Source: Boswellia sacra (taxonomy: Eukaryota > Streptophyta > Magnoliopsida > Sapindales > Burseraceae). From it: a DNA stretch of 64,000 nucleotides. Positions 22,566 through 34,866 of the stretch are shown one piece after another. Each line of letters starts with the position of its first letter. Position 1 is the first letter of the stretch. The DNA is taken from NCBI GenBank assembly GCA_013180625.2, contig SNVD02005007.1:62001-126000 (forward strand). Direction: 5' to 3'. The position numbers were made by a program, and so were the translations under genes. The notes below the pieces were generated by a model. The model was not told the DNA's origin. It did not search any database and saw nothing but the letters and a program-made list of their open reading frames with translations.

Positions 22566-23465
22566 TGTTGGTGTCAACATGTGACACTTGCATGTGCCAT
22601 GCACATATTGATTTTTTTCTAACTTGTGATAAAACTAGAATAGTATTTTGATTCCTATTTTACTGTTTCTAGATAATTATTATTGGAAGTATTTGGTTTA
22701 CAATAAATATCTCCTTAGATTAGGATACTGTTTCTTGTATCCTAATTAAAATAGGAGAATATTTATCTGTGTCCAAATTCCTTTAGGAGTTTAATTATAA
22801 CACTTCTTATTATATTTCTCCTTATCCTAATATGATTTTGATTAGAATTTTTACAGGATTCTAAAGGAGATTTTGTCCAGGCCTCTCACTATATATATAC
22901 AACGTTATTTTTACATAACGTGTTAGACAGATTGGCGGGTTAGCTGATTTGGTTGTGTTTTGAGAGAGTCTTGATTTTGGCATTCCATGAATTGATAGAA
23001 GAGCTTCAACGCAAATTTGGGATGCTTCTTTAATTTGATTCTTTGAGTCTTCTGATTCATGTATAAATGGTAGAAATCGTACATGAGTTGTTGATTGAGT
23101 CTGTGTGAGTGAGTAGACAGTTGGGATAACTTTCGGGTTAAGTGTTTATGTAATTCAATGTCAGACTTCTTGGTATAACTTAACAGTGTGTTGTTAAGTT
23201 ATCTAAGACAGAGAGTGGGCAGTGTCACTAGAGTTTAAGATCTTTACGAAGATTTTGTTTTACAAAGATTAGGTCAGTGTGTGAGGGTGAGTCAGCACTG
23301 TAAAAGGTCTTAAAGATTGTACAAACAAGAACTTAGTGAATTGCAGCTCTATAGTTGTCCGTGGATGTAGGTTTTATAACCGAACCACGTAAAAATCCTC
23401 TTATGCTGATTTACATTACAGTTTACTGTTATATGTTTTATAACTACATACTTCTAGAACTCTCA
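22566..23465 (+). repeat. Copia-2 3' LTR
   Basis: Starts TGTTGGTGTC and ends CTCTCA, colinear with 13488-14393. It carries the same short indels relative to neighbours, apart from a small gap near 23170 (the 5' copy has TGTGTGTTATG). Confidence 0.92.
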
Positions 23466-23470
23466 CTGAG

Positions 23471-25560
23471 ATTGTCAAACTGATCAAATATCTAAAAGTG
23501 ATTGTATCCGTTACCGAGGCATAAGTTCCATCAAAATCAATACCTGGTCTTTGAGAAAAACCTTGAGCCACTAAACGGGCTTTATATCTGACAATCTCGT
23601 TTTTCTCATTTCGTTTTCTAGTAAGCGCCCATTTATATCCAACAGGTCAAAAAACGTCACGTTTTGCCAAGGAAGCTATTGCCTCTTTCCATTTAGGCCA
23701 ATCATGCCTTTGCTTGCATTCATTCACTGAATGTGGTTCAAAATTATCATTCATAATAATAGTGGCTATTGCAAATGAAAATATGTCGTCGATGACAATT
23801 TCATCACGATTCCACCTTTCTCTAATATAATTAATGGAAATTTTCTCATTTTTATGTCACTTCATTGGTACATTCATCATTAATAACTTGTACCTCTTTA
23901 GGGGCATGTGTTCGATTAGAAACATTTATCTCTTCAGGAGATAAATTAGAAATTGTGGAATCTTTAGCTTGATCATTATTTTCAACAAGATTCATATTTA
24001 CTGCTTTTCTTTTTCAGGGGACAGTATCCTTTGATCCAAACGATCTGCCATGCTTCAGGCATGTAACAGATTGATTATTCATTGTTACTTGGGGAGTTTG
24101 TTCAATAGGGATCTTGATTCGTGCCAGTGCATTCGCAGCATGTATATGTGATTTGTTATTTTAGCTGCGTCAGTAAAAGCATCCGGCATTTGATTAGCAA
24201 TTTTCTGAAGATGTGTTATCCTTCACACTTCATTTTCACATTGAGATGTGGAAGGATCAAGATGAGACAATGTTTCTACATTCTAACAAAGTTCTTGCCT
24301 TACTTCAAAAGGCATATGCCTAACTTCAGGTAGCATTTTTTGTTTTCCTAAACACGAAAAAAATGTCTTATCAAAATGACAGTCAATAAATTGTGCGGTA
24401 AACAGATCACCTATTATGGGTTCCAAACATCTAATAATAGAAGGAGAATTATAAACCACATAAATCCCTAATCAACGTTGAGGCCCCATTTTTGTCCTCT
24501 TTTGGGGAGCAATGGGAACATGTACAACACAATTGAAAATTCTTAAATGGGATATATTGGGTTGTTAGCCAAGTGCAAGTTGAAATGGTGAATACTCATG
24601 ATAAGCAGTGGGCCTTATTCTAATTAATGATGTAGCATGCAAAATATCATGGCCTCAAACAAAAGTTGGCAACTGCATTCTTAATAATAAAGTATGTGCA
24701 ATTATCTGTAGTTGCTTTATAAGTGATTCTACCAAACCATTTTGGGTATGGACAAGTGGAATAGGTTGTTTAACATCAATTCCAACAGACATACAATAAT
24801 CATCAAATCCTTTTGATGAAAATTCACCAGCATTATCTAGACGTATTAATTTAATGAGTGGTCTAAAAGATGTGTTCGTAATTTAATGATTTGAGCCAAT
24901 AGTCCAGCAAATGCAACATTTCTAGTTGACAACAAACAAACATGAGACCACCGTGCAGAAGCATCAATTAGAACCATAAAGTAACGAAATGGTCCATTGA
25001 ATTCTGTGTAAGAATGAAGGGGATTCAAGACCAATCTTAGAAAGAGATGGTCTAATAACGAATTTTTCTTGTGAACAAGCAGTACAAATAGTTTCATCTG
25101 ACAGAAGAATTTTCTGATTTTTTAATGGATTTCCATTTGTATTCTCAACAATCCTACATATCATTGTTGATTCCGGGTGACCAAGACTGTCATGCCACAA
25201 CATAAAAATTTTGGGATCTTTGAACTTTTGGTTCATTACTACGTAGGTTTCAATGGACTTTACGTATGTATAACATAATCCAGAAGAGAAGGCTTCAAGC
25301 TTTTCTAATATTTTCTTCCGTCCTGAGATATATGAAGTGACATAAAGAAATTCAATATTGTTTTCACAAGATGTCTCATTATGATATCCGTTATGCGTTA
25401 TATCTTTAAAACTAAGTAAATTCCTTCTAGATTTGCTTGAATATAAGACATTATCAATATATAATTTAGTACCAATTGCCAACATTATAGCAGCTCTTCT
25501 AGAGCCCTCGATCAAATTAACAAACCCTAATATAGTGTTAACCTTGGCTTCCAAAAAGGT
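23471..25560 (-). pseudogene. Copia-1 pre-integrase, integrase and linker
   Basis: On the minus strand, 25554-24964 reads GTKLYIDNVLYSSKSRRNLLSF, then MLWHDSLGHPESTMICRIV and ICTACSQEKF. This is the pre-integrase zinc-binding region (H-x-LGHP...CxxC). Next, 25097-24846 gives YRYFMVLIDASARWSHVCLLS-like text with an integrase catalytic aspartate. The lower part (24400-23680) is the linker also found at 6005-6815. Several shifts and stops are present. It joins the piece at 11919-13482 once Copia-2 is removed. Confidence 0.85.
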
Positions 25561-27596
25561 TATACACTACGTGAAAAATGACTTTTTGCGACGAAAATCA
25601 TTTCGTCGCATTACAGTTGCAATAAGTGAGTCGCAAAAAGTTTTCTTGCAACGAAATTAAAATTCGTCGCAAAAAACTTTGCGAGGAAAATTTTGTCGCT
25701 AAATCCCACTTTAAGTTACGAAATTTTTGCCATAGAAAAAATCGTATTATGCTAATTTTTTTTGCGACAAATTTTGTTCGTCGCAGAAAAACTTATTTTG
25801 CGATTAATTCAAATATTGTTGTGAAAGCATTAGAAAAAAATTCATATTTTTTATAAAATTATTTTTATTGGAAATTTTTTTCGACCAATTTTTCGTCACT
25901 AAATCTAATCTTTAGAGACAAAAAATTCGTCGCAATAAACTTTTTTAATGAAAATTGATTACTTTTTAAGAATTTACAGATTTTATATTTTAATTAGTTT
26001 AAATTTTAAAATAAATGAATTGTCTCATTACACAACTTAATTCTTCATATGAATAATTTTATTAATTAGCAACAAATTACCAAAAAATTAGCACAATATA
26101 TTCTTACAATATATCAACTTTGTTTTACATAGCAAAATTAAAAAAAAATACAAGAGCATAAAAAAAAAAGAAAGTAAAACACAAAACTTCATCCTCCAAA
26201 AAATCTTTTTTTGCTTGATTTTGTATCAATCTTCAAATCTTCAATTGCAATCTATCTTCAAAAATATCTATTAAAAGCAAAAAAAAAGTAATAATTAAAG
26301 CATAAAAAAATGAGTGTATGAAAAAAAAACAACGTTAAAGAAACAAAGAATTTGAGAATGTTGAATTGCATTCCACCTTCAAAAATACCTATCAAACAAA
26401 AGACAATAGTATCAATAAAAAATTAAAATAAAAAAATATATTAATCTTTTAAAGAAAATATATTACAATCCAAAAGTAAAAGACAGAGTAAGAGTATTTA
26501 CCAAGAATAATAATGTTAGAAAAAGAAAAGGAGTGGAGAATTGGAAGTGATGGAAGAAAATGAAATAGTCCAAAAAATTAACCGATGTATATATAATAAA
26601 GGTTTGATATTTTGTGACGAAATTCTAACTTTTAGCTACAAAAATTTCGTTGCGAAATAATTTTTAAAATTATAAATAAATCAAAGCGGGAAAAAGTTAG
26701 CCAAAAATTTTTATTGCGACCAAAATTTTGATATTTCGTGACAAAATTTTCTTTGCGAAAGAATTCAAAATTTTGAAATTTCAAAAGCGGGAAAATGTCT
26801 GCCGAAAATTCATTTTCAGGCAAAATTTTGACATTTAGCCACAAATTTTTCACTGCTAAAGAACTTGAAATTTTCAAAATTCTTAAGTGGGAAAAAGTCC
26901 GCCTACACTTTATTTTTTGCAACGAATATAAATTTGTATTTCGTTCGAAAGACCTCGTTTTGCAATGAAATTAATTCATCACAGACAAAATATTAATCTT
27001 TTTGCGACGAAAATTTCCTCACTAAAAATTTTAAAAAATTTAAAATGCTAAAGACTCTATTATTTGTCATAAAATGTATACAAATATGAAAATTAAAATA
27101 AAAAACTAAGAAGATTTTGAAATTAACGACACTTGGATTTTGATAATTATAAATTTATTTAGTAATTACATTTTCTTAACCAACATAATTAAATTTATTT
27201 AATATTGGATTGATATTAAACAATTTAATGTCAATTAATTAATCATATAATAACCACATACATTAGATATATAAAATTATTATATGGTATTTAGTTAGTT
27301 TTTATTGAGTATCAACAAATGCATATTTGTCATATAGAATGGTTAACAAATGTAGAATGGTTAGACATCTATATATATGGCATAATTGTCATGTACAAAG
27401 AATTGAAAATAAGTTTTTTATACTTTGATGACTAGATGATTGAATATTCATAGTATAATCATTATGTAACAAATGCATTTATTTTTAGTGAATATTTTTT
27501 ATTATTTTGTCCTTTTAAAAATACTAGCAATTAATATTTAAAATATCTATAACAAATGTAAACCATAAGTTTGTAATAGTTGTAATTTAATCATTA

Positions 27597-27599
<3 letters not shown>

Positions 27600-27645
<46 letters not shown>
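27600..27645. repeat. TA dinucleotide microsatellite
   Basis: About twenty TA units, inside the CACTA-like element. Confidence 0.95.
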
Positions 27646-27653
<8 letters not shown>

Positions 27654-28445
27654 GTCATAGCTGTTATTATGAGAAATTGAAAAAAAAATTTTCTAATTTG
27701 ATCAATAAATGATTAATTATTCATATTATAATCATATAAAAATATAACAAAATTGCATTTATTTTCAGGTATAGAATGTATTTAAATTAATTATCCATTT
27801 CTTTTACAAAAATAACAATTATTAAAAATATCTTTTACATATATAAAAAATAATTTTGTCATAGAAGTAATTTAATTATTAGACATATATGCATATGTTA
27901 CAAGCATCATATGTATTAGGAATTGAAAATTAACTTTTCTAAGTTATTAATAAATGATTAATTATTCATATAGTAATCAATATGTAACAAATGTATTTAT
28001 TTTTTTTTTGTTATAGAGTTCATTTTAATTATTGATCTCCCTTAAAATAAACTCTAACAATTGTTTAAAATATCTCAATAATTTACTCAAAGCTATAAGA
28101 CAAAAATTAAAAGTCTAAGAAAAATATAATGTCTAAATTCATATACTCTATAACAAAAAATTAAAAACATAATTATATGCAACGTTAAATGATTATTAAT
28201 TAATTTATTATTTAAGTTTATTTGATATATAATTAAACATTAAAAAATAAATTAGATTTTTACAAGTTGGGTTTTTTTTTTCAATCTCATTTTCATCAAT
28301 TAAAAATTAGTCATAATAATAAGTTTATCATAATTGTAATTTAGTAGTTGGCAATATATAAATCACACATAAATTAGATTATATCTAAAGAATTAGCAAT
28401 AAATTTTATGCTTTGATTATTAAATTATTAATGATTCATGTTTTA

Positions 28446-28480
28446 TACATACATACATACATACATACATACATGCATAC

Positions 28481-28533
<53 letters not shown>
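28446..28533. repeat. compound microsatellite: CATA, then TA, then GA
   Basis: Tetranucleotide, TA and GA runs follow each other inside the CACTA-like element. Confidence 0.95.
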
Positions 28534-28535
<2 letters not shown>

Positions 28536-29189
28536 ATTTTAATCATTTTTCTCTTTTACAAACACTAAATTTAGAATATCTCAACAATTTTTCACACTTA
28601 AGGGTATAGATGGAACCACAAAAGGTTATTTTTTTTTAATAAAAATTTATATGCATATCCAAATGACCCTGATGTTTTTAAAAATTTCAAATTTACTTAA
28701 AATCAAATTAAATTTTTAATACTTTCTTTATTCTTTTCTTCTTATCATTCTTATTTTTTAAAATGAAAACTTAATAACTTTTCTCTTTGCATTTCTTCTC
28801 TTTGTTTGTGGTCCATCTAATATAAGTGTTTAACATTAGAATTTCATGTCTATTAATAAACATAAGTGCCCTTTTCTATTTGGTTGGTTACATTAGCAAA
28901 TATAAGCATATCATCTCTCTTTTGTTAGATTGTATTTTCTTAATTACGTCAACCTATATGCAATATTGGAAGCTTTAATAAGTACATTTTTAGTAATAAA
29001 TTTTATGAAAGGAATAATAATTTAGTTTATATTTATATAGATGAAAAAAAAGATTAATTGTCAATATTTAGTTAGTATTTTAAATATCACTTGTTGTTGA
29101 CAAGGTTGCCTCTTCGAATTAAAGTATGATCAATTGTTAATATTAAACATAATGGTATAATTTAATATATACTGTAACCAAAATTTTTC

Positions 29190-30130
29190 CCGTAAAAGAT
29201 CTTTATTTTGCATGGAATGTAATTTTGTTGCAAAAAGCAATATTTCATCGTCTACACAGACTTTTTGTGAGGAATATTTCGTTACAAAAGACAATCTTTC
29301 GTGAGGAATTTACTTTTGTTGCTAAAGGCCATGTATTATCTGACGTGCCAAATTTGAGAGATAGTTTAGTCAGTGTTTTTGCGACAAATTTTTTTTGCAA
29401 AAGGTTACTTTTTGCGACGATTGCAAATTTGTCACAAAAAGTTGTCTTTCTCAAGGAATATAATTTCGTCGCAAAAAGTAATATCTACAGAGGACTTTTT
29501 GTGAGGAATATTTCGTTGCAAAAAATAATCTTTGGTGAGGAATTTACTTTTGTTGCTAAAGGTCATGTATTATCTGATATGCCAAATTGGTGAGGTAATT
29601 TAATAAGATTTTTGTGACAAAATTTTTCTCGCAAAAGGTTACTTTTTGTGAGGACTATAATTTTGTCGCAAAAAGTTGTCTTTATCGAGGAATGTAATTT
29701 CATCGCAAAAAGTAATATCTACAGAAGGCTTTTTCGAGGAATACTTTGTCGGAAAAGCCAATCTTTTATGAGGAATTTACTTTTGTCGCTAAAGGTCATG
29801 TATTGTCTGATATGCCAAATTTGGTGAGGTAATTTAGTAGGCTTGCAATAAAATTTTTCTCGCAACAGGTTACATTTTGCGAGGACTAAAATTTTGTCGA
29901 AAAAAATGGTCTTTCTCGAGGAATGCAATTTCGTAAAAAAAAAAAAAGCAATATCTGCATAGGACTTTTGCGAGGAATATTTGGTCGCAAAAGGGAATTT
30001 ACTTTCGTTGCTCAAGGTCATGTATTGTCTGATATGCCAATTCATTTGATAATTTAGTAGGACTTTTTATAGCAAAATTTTTCTTGCAAAAGGTCATTTT
30101 TTGCAAGGAATTTAATTTCATCGCAAAATG
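29190..30130. repeat. tandem repeats of about 233 bp in the CACTA right arm
   Basis: About four copies. The anchor TTACTTTTGTTGCTAAAGG-type phrase starts near 29310, 29544, 29777 and 30000, giving spacings of 234, 233 and about 222. Each copy holds GCGAGGAAT/TTTCGTCGCAAAA blocks and a CATGTATTRTCTGAYRTGCC block. These extend the subterminal repeats of the element. Confidence 0.8.
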
Positions 30131-30550
30131 TCAAATATTGCCTTGTATAATGTTTATATAATCAGTTAGAGAGGTTTTTTGCGAGAGAAAAGGTCTTTTT
30201 TCGCGAGAAATGTAATTTTATCGCAAAAAATGTTTATGTTGCTACAAAATTTTTGCTACAAAATCCCATCTTTGTGTAATACTTTTTGCAAAGAAAATTT
30301 TGCCGCTATAGGTTTTCTCTCGTCGCAAAAAATTCTTCTCTGATTAGTCACTCGAGTTTTTAGCGATGAAATAACTATTCATTGCTAAAAGTTGCATTTT
30401 ATGACAAAAATTTCGTTGCAAAATATTATTTTTTGCAAATGCTAGTTTTTGTGACGAAATAAGAATTTTTTCACAAAAGACCTCTTTTTGCGACGAACTT
30501 GATTTTGTCGCAAAAAAAATTGGTCACAAAAAACTGTTTTTCTTGTAATG

Positions 30551-32110
30551 TTAACTTTAGAAAATATTTCTCATGTTTAAGAATAGTATGAGTTGTTACA
30601 CTATCAACTAGACATAAATCTTCATCATTTTTATACAAAGCCTTCATGTCCATTCCTTTTTATTAGAAAAAGTCTACAAGATAAAAGTACATTAAAACAT
30701 CATAACAAGACACTTATAAACACACATACACGCAAAATACATAATAATAAAACATATTCCAACACGCAGTAAAATAACAATTATTCAATTGGTTGGAGCA
30801 TTTCCTTCAAACATCACCTGGCCAATAGTCTCCTTTGGATCAATAGGGAAATCTGAGACGTCAAGATTAGTGTGACCAACTAGGTCATTAACATAGTTGG
30901 TCTAAGCAATATTTCCTTTATCCTTTATAGAGGCCTGATATAAATCCATCAAATATTTAGCCGTACGATAGGTACGTGACCAATATCCAGTCACGCCACA
31001 TTTGTAACATGTTTTCTCATGTTTCTTGGGTGGTTTGTTTTGTAAACCTCTACCTTTGAAACGTTTTGCCTCATAGCTTTCCCACCTCTGATGGGCATTT
31101 TTGGCATTTATTTGTCCCTAAGATTTATGGCAACGTCGACAATTACCAATTCTGCAGCCACGCCTTCCTTCTTGTCCTCGTCCTTGACCATTAAAACCGC
31201 TAGCATTCGCTTCTGGGAATGGTAGAGAGCAAGTAGGATGTGAATGGTGATTTTTCATCAACAACTCATTATGTCGTTTACTGAGGAGGAGACACTGAAT
31301 ACTTCTTAAAACGACGCTCTCGACATTGCTGTTGCACTAGCACATTCGAGGCATGAAATGAAGACAATGTTTTATCTATCAAAGCATAGTCAGATATATT
31401 TTCATCATATAATATTGATTCTACAACAATAGTATAAAGAACAGAATTGTATTCAGAAACTGCTTTAAAATCCTGGAATCTCAATTGATCGAAAGCACGT
31501 TTAGCCATAGGCATAAACACATCCTTTCATTATCAAATCTTTCATTTAAACTTTTCTAGAACACTACTGGATCCTTTTCATAAATATATTAGATCTTCAG
31601 GTCCTCACACAGATGGTAGCGCATGAAATTCATTGCTTTGGCCCTTTCTTGTGGAGTTGCCTGATTGCCTTCCATTATAGTATGTTCTAATTTTTTTGCA
31701 CACAAATGTGATTGAACATTTGTGGCCCATATTAGATACCCTTTTGTTTCTAAGGTCAAGGCAGCAAACTCCAAGCCTTTCAAATTGGACATTTGGTGAA
31801 ACTTCTGGTTCACTTGATAACTTCAGAACTTCAGGTTCTTTAATTTGCCACTCCTTGCAAACTTCAAGTTTGCAATGATCACTATATATAACAATATGAA
31901 AAGAGATAAATAAACATAAAGTAGAGAAGTAATATAACAAGAAATAAAATAAAGTACAATAAATATAAAGTAATTTGAAATTATAAAATATTCTTGTTTT
32001 CTGATGTGGAGGATCCAAATTAATGGCAACCACTAAGCATACTTCCAAGAATAACTAAATAATTTCAATTTGATAAAAGAGTAGAAAATATACCTGTAAA
32101 GCACGATATG
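30551..32110 (-). pseudogene. Copia-1 gag, zinc knuckle and protease
   Basis: On the minus strand, gag starts at about 31813 with FHQMSNLKGLEFAALTLETK (usual plant Copia gag start) and goes on through LEHTIMEGNQATPQERAKA and 31520-31278 with RAFDQLRFQDFKAVSEYNSVL. A zinc knuckle CYKCGVTGYWSR is at about 31010-30975 (the usual histidine is a tyrosine), followed by TAKYLMDLYQ-like text. A protease site DLCLVDSVTTHTIL is at 30640-30590, where the usual DSGATHT is altered. Stops and shifts occur throughout. Confidence 0.85.
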
Positions 32111-32116
32111 ATAACG

Positions 32117-32517
32117 TATTATAATCAAAGTATATATGTATGTTTACATTGGAGAAAAGAAAGAAGATGGCGTGTGGAAATCAGTAAGCATTTAATGTAG
32201 TAGAAATTGGAAGTAAAAGAAGGAGATAAAGATAAGAGTAGTGAAAGAGATGTGATGAAGAGATTGAGAGTTGGAAGTCAAGATGGGATAGGCGAGTGAG
32301 AGAGAGAGAGAGAGGGAGAGAGAGAGAGAGAGAGAGAGAGAAGTAGACTTGTTTACTTCCTTTTTCTATGTCTCATAAAAACAAAAGAGCAGAGGGTATA
32401 CATAGAAAGCCTCACTGCCTCAAGTTACCTCCTTATATAAGGTAAATATGTATCGATCTTTGACTATAAACAGGAAAAATATTTAATGCTTTATAAAATA
32501 TCTAACATTTCACAACA
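32117..32517 (-). repeat. Copia-1 5' LTR
   Basis: Partner of 11543-11918. It carries a longer GA run (32297-32341). Just inside it, at 32099-32116, the minus strand reads ATACGTTATCATATCG, in the position of the primer-binding region. Confidence 0.85.
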
Positions 32518-32689
32518 ATTCAAGGCTTTTTTTGTCTACTTGTTATCTGATATAGTCAAAATGATGGTCAACAGATATTTTCTGTTAAAGATAATGGTGA
32601 AATGAAACTTCAGGGCTAAATTATATATTTTTGATAACTTGGGGACGAAAGGGATTGGACCTAACGTTAGGGGGTAAATTGAATCATCC

Positions 32690-33499
32690 CTTTATTTTAT
32701 TTGGATCCCAGGGCTGAAATAGAACCCACGCACGAGTAATTTGATCATGTCATTATTTGATTGAGGAATTATAGCCTACTGCATGTAAAGGTTGCTTTCG
32801 ACAATGGTTGAAATCATTTAAGGGTTACATCAAGGTCTACATTAAGAGATTATCTTTTAGGAAAAAATAGTAAGGTATCATCACATTTCTATTCATTTCT
32901 ATATTTTGTCATCTTTGTAGACCTCCAATTTCTCAATTAGATGGCCGCCAGCTTGCACTGTTTAAACAAAAAACATACCTTATAATTATTAACACATAAG
33001 ATTTTATTCTCATATTAAGAAAAATCTTAATAAATTAACATTACGATGATTATCTCTCTGATTCGACTTCTGTATAAAAGTTAATCCAAAATGTTTAGAA
33101 CTATTTAAAAGAAGGGAGAGTACTCACTCTTTTAAAATAATAATTTTTTGGATTAAACGAACAATATCATTACTATATGCAAGTGATTATTAATTTGTTA
33201 TTGTTGATTAATATTTTAGATATAATCTTAAAGTTAATATGTATCATTAGGATAAAATTAACTGATAATCATTCAAAGATTGTACTCAACGATGAAAATT
33301 ATTAAAAGAAATTATTTAATTTTAATTAAAATTAATTAAATATATGTTAAAATAATTTTTCTAATAGATTCACACAATTTTCCAAATAAACTCTAATGAA
33401 CTAAAGGTGTTAACCCACGCGTTAGGACTATTCCAAGTTAAATATCTCTCTTCTTAGAAATTCGAACTCTTTATCTTCATCTCTCACTCTGAGAACAAG
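32690..33499. other. upstream DNA of the carboxylesterase, nothing defined
   Basis: AT-rich. No element ends recognised. The promoter of the carboxylesterase should be here; several TATA-like words occur near 33340, but none stands out. Confidence 0.4.
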
Positions 33500-34521
33500 A
33501 TGTCCCCTGGGAACCCTAAACCTTCTCTTGATCTTCCATGGAAGATCAAGCTCTTCGTGTGGATCTACACCTTCGCCCTCAATATCTCCCGCCGGCCCAA
33601 CTACACCGTCAACCGTTGTCTCTTCAACCCTTTTGAGTTCAAATCTTCTCCCTCAAAAAAACCCATCAATGGTGTCACAACCACTGATATCGTAGTTGAC
33701 TTCTCCCCTAACCTCTGGTTCCGCCTCTTATCACACACCACAGCCACAGGAGGTGGCAATGAAGCCAACTTGCCAGTCATTATCTACTTCCATGGTGGAG
33801 GGTTTGCCTTCATGGCTGCCAATTCAAAACTCTTCCATGAGTTCTGCGAGAGGCTTGCCAGGGAACTTAACGCCGTTATCGTTTCTGTCAACTACCGTCT
33901 CGCTCCGGAACATAAGTGCCCATCTCCATATGAAGATGATTTTGATGTGTTGAAGTTCATTGACAGCGCAAACATCGAAAGCTTTCCTGCTTGCGCTGCA
34001 TTCAAACGCTGCTTTCTCGCTGGAGACAGCGGGGGTGGCAACTTGGCACATTATGTAGCACTTCGAGCTGACGACAACAACAGCTTTAGGAAGCTGAAGT
34101 TGGTTGGAGTTATAGCAATTCAACCATTTTTCGGAGGAGAAGAAAGGACAGAATCGGAACTCAGACTTACTGATGTTCCGTTTATTAATCTTGAGTTTAC
34201 TGATTGGTTGTGGAAGACGTTTTTGCCAGAAGGGCGGACCGGGACCATTCTCCAGTGAATGTCTTCGGGCCAAACTCGGTTCATATTTCTGGCATAAACT
34301 TGCCGCCAACGATTGTGTTTGTTGGAGGGTTCGATCCACTGCAAGACTGGCGAAAGAGGTACTACGAGGGATTGAAGAGAAGTGGTAAAGAAGCTTATTT
34401 GGTTGAGTACCCTCATGCATTTCACGCTTTCTATCTTTTCCCCGGGCAGCCTGAGTCTTCTTTGTTCATCAATGAAGTGAGGGATTTCATGAAAAAGCAA
34501 TGCAATCTGTTAAGCGATTGA
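33500..34521 (+). pseudogene. plant carboxylesterase (CXE, GID1/HSL type) with one frameshift
   Basis: An alpha/beta hydrolase of the plant carboxylesterase family, closest in wording to the CXE18 type. These enzymes cleave esters of small metabolites; the substrate is unknown here. The ATG at 33500 starts MSPGNPKPSLDLPWKIKLF. The oxyanion motif HGGG is at residues 98-101. The nucleophile serine is residue 177 in GDSGGGN (family form GDSAGG). After EERTESELRL, one G is missing near 34228-34233, so the first frame ends at 34257. The right frame resumes as DRDHSPVNVFGPNS and holds the acid GGFDPL and the histidine in HAFHAFY. The full span is 1,022 bases, one short of 341 codons, the normal family length. 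It is single-exon. It may be a young pseudogene or a sequence error. Confidence 0.92.
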
Positions 34522-34539
34522 TTTGGTTGTTCTATTTTG

Positions 34540-34858
34540 AAGTTGGCAATTTACGCATAGAAAAAAAAATATACTGGGTGTGATGAGTCATGTTAATTCA
34601 ATTCGGTTTATGATGAATGTATGTGTTATATTAGGATGTTCCTTGTATTTTTTATTTGTAATTTGCTACGAAATTGTATTTGTGATTAGTCCACTTGTAA
34701 TGTATCAGGTTAAAATAAAGTTTTTTTTCCCCCTAGATATATAATATTGTTTTCAATTGGTTCAATAGTTTTAGAAACAATTGGAACTGGACGTCGAAGG
34801 ATAGTGGAAGCTATGAGACCTACTATTGGATAAAGAGCAATAACATTAATAATATAAA
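34540..34858 (+). promoter_or_regulatory. 3' flank of the carboxylesterase
   Basis: A plausible polyadenylation signal, AATAAA, lies at about 34714 in an AT-rich 3' region. Nothing else was recognised. Confidence 0.35.
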
Positions 34859-34866
34859 TAGGAGAT

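Larger units (their letters stand above)
13488..23465 (+). mobile_element. Copia-2: SIRE-like Copia retrotransposon (9,978 bp)
   Basis: LTRs of 906 bp (13488-14393) and 900 bp (22566-23465) both start TGTTGGTGTCAAC and end GAACTCTCA. The flanks are TTGAG (13483-13487) and CTGAG (23466-23470), a 5-bp target duplication with one change. A tRNA-Met type primer site and a polypurine tract are in place. Order on the plus strand is gag, protease, integrase, reverse transcriptase, RNase H, then a third ORF before the 3' LTR. Length, gene order and the extra ORF point to the SIRE/Maximus group. Many stops and frameshifts disable it. It is inserted in the reverse-transcriptase region of Copia-1. Confidence 0.92.
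25565..30550. mobile_element. CACTA-like non-autonomous element (4,986 bp)
   Basis: The left end starts CACTACGTGAAAAA and the right end, complemented, starts CATTACAAGAAAAA, close to the CACTACAAGAAAA ends of plant CACTA elements. The 3-bp flanks are ATA and TTA (one mismatch). Subterminal DNA on both sides is packed with TTTGCGACGAAA and its complement TTTCGTCGCAAA. The middle is AT-rich with no transposase visible. It interrupts Copia-1 between the integrase and protease parts. Confidence 0.8.
11543..32517 (-). mobile_element. Copia-1: LTR retrotransposon with two large insertions
   Basis: Two related LTRs (11543-11918 and 32117-32517) bound the element. A direct 5-bp duplication ATTCA lies outside each (11538-11542 and 32518-32522). 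Domains run on the minus strand in Copia order: gag and zinc knuckle (30.9-32.1 kb), protease (about 30.6 kb), pre-integrase/integrase (23.5-25.5 kb), reverse transcriptase and RNase H (11.9-13.5 kb). The order is only sensible once Copia-2 (13488-23465) and the CACTA-like element (25565-30550) are removed, leaving about 6 kb, a usual Copia size. All reading frames are broken. Confidence 0.88.
10251..32682. mobile_element. outer element with ~85-bp inverted termini, host of the nest
   Basis: The left segment 10251-10345 and the reverse complement of 32575-32682 align over about 85-100 bp. Examples are ACCCCYTAASGTTAGG, then GTTATCARAAATATATA, then an AGTTTCA/AGGTTCACC block. The outer copies bracket the T-complex-11 pseudogene and the whole of Copia-1. 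With Copia-1 and its duplication removed, the original element would be about 1.5 kb. Long inverted termini around a host-gene fragment suggest a Pack-MULE, but I could not find a convincing 9-bp target duplication, so the superfamily is inferred. Confidence 0.55.
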
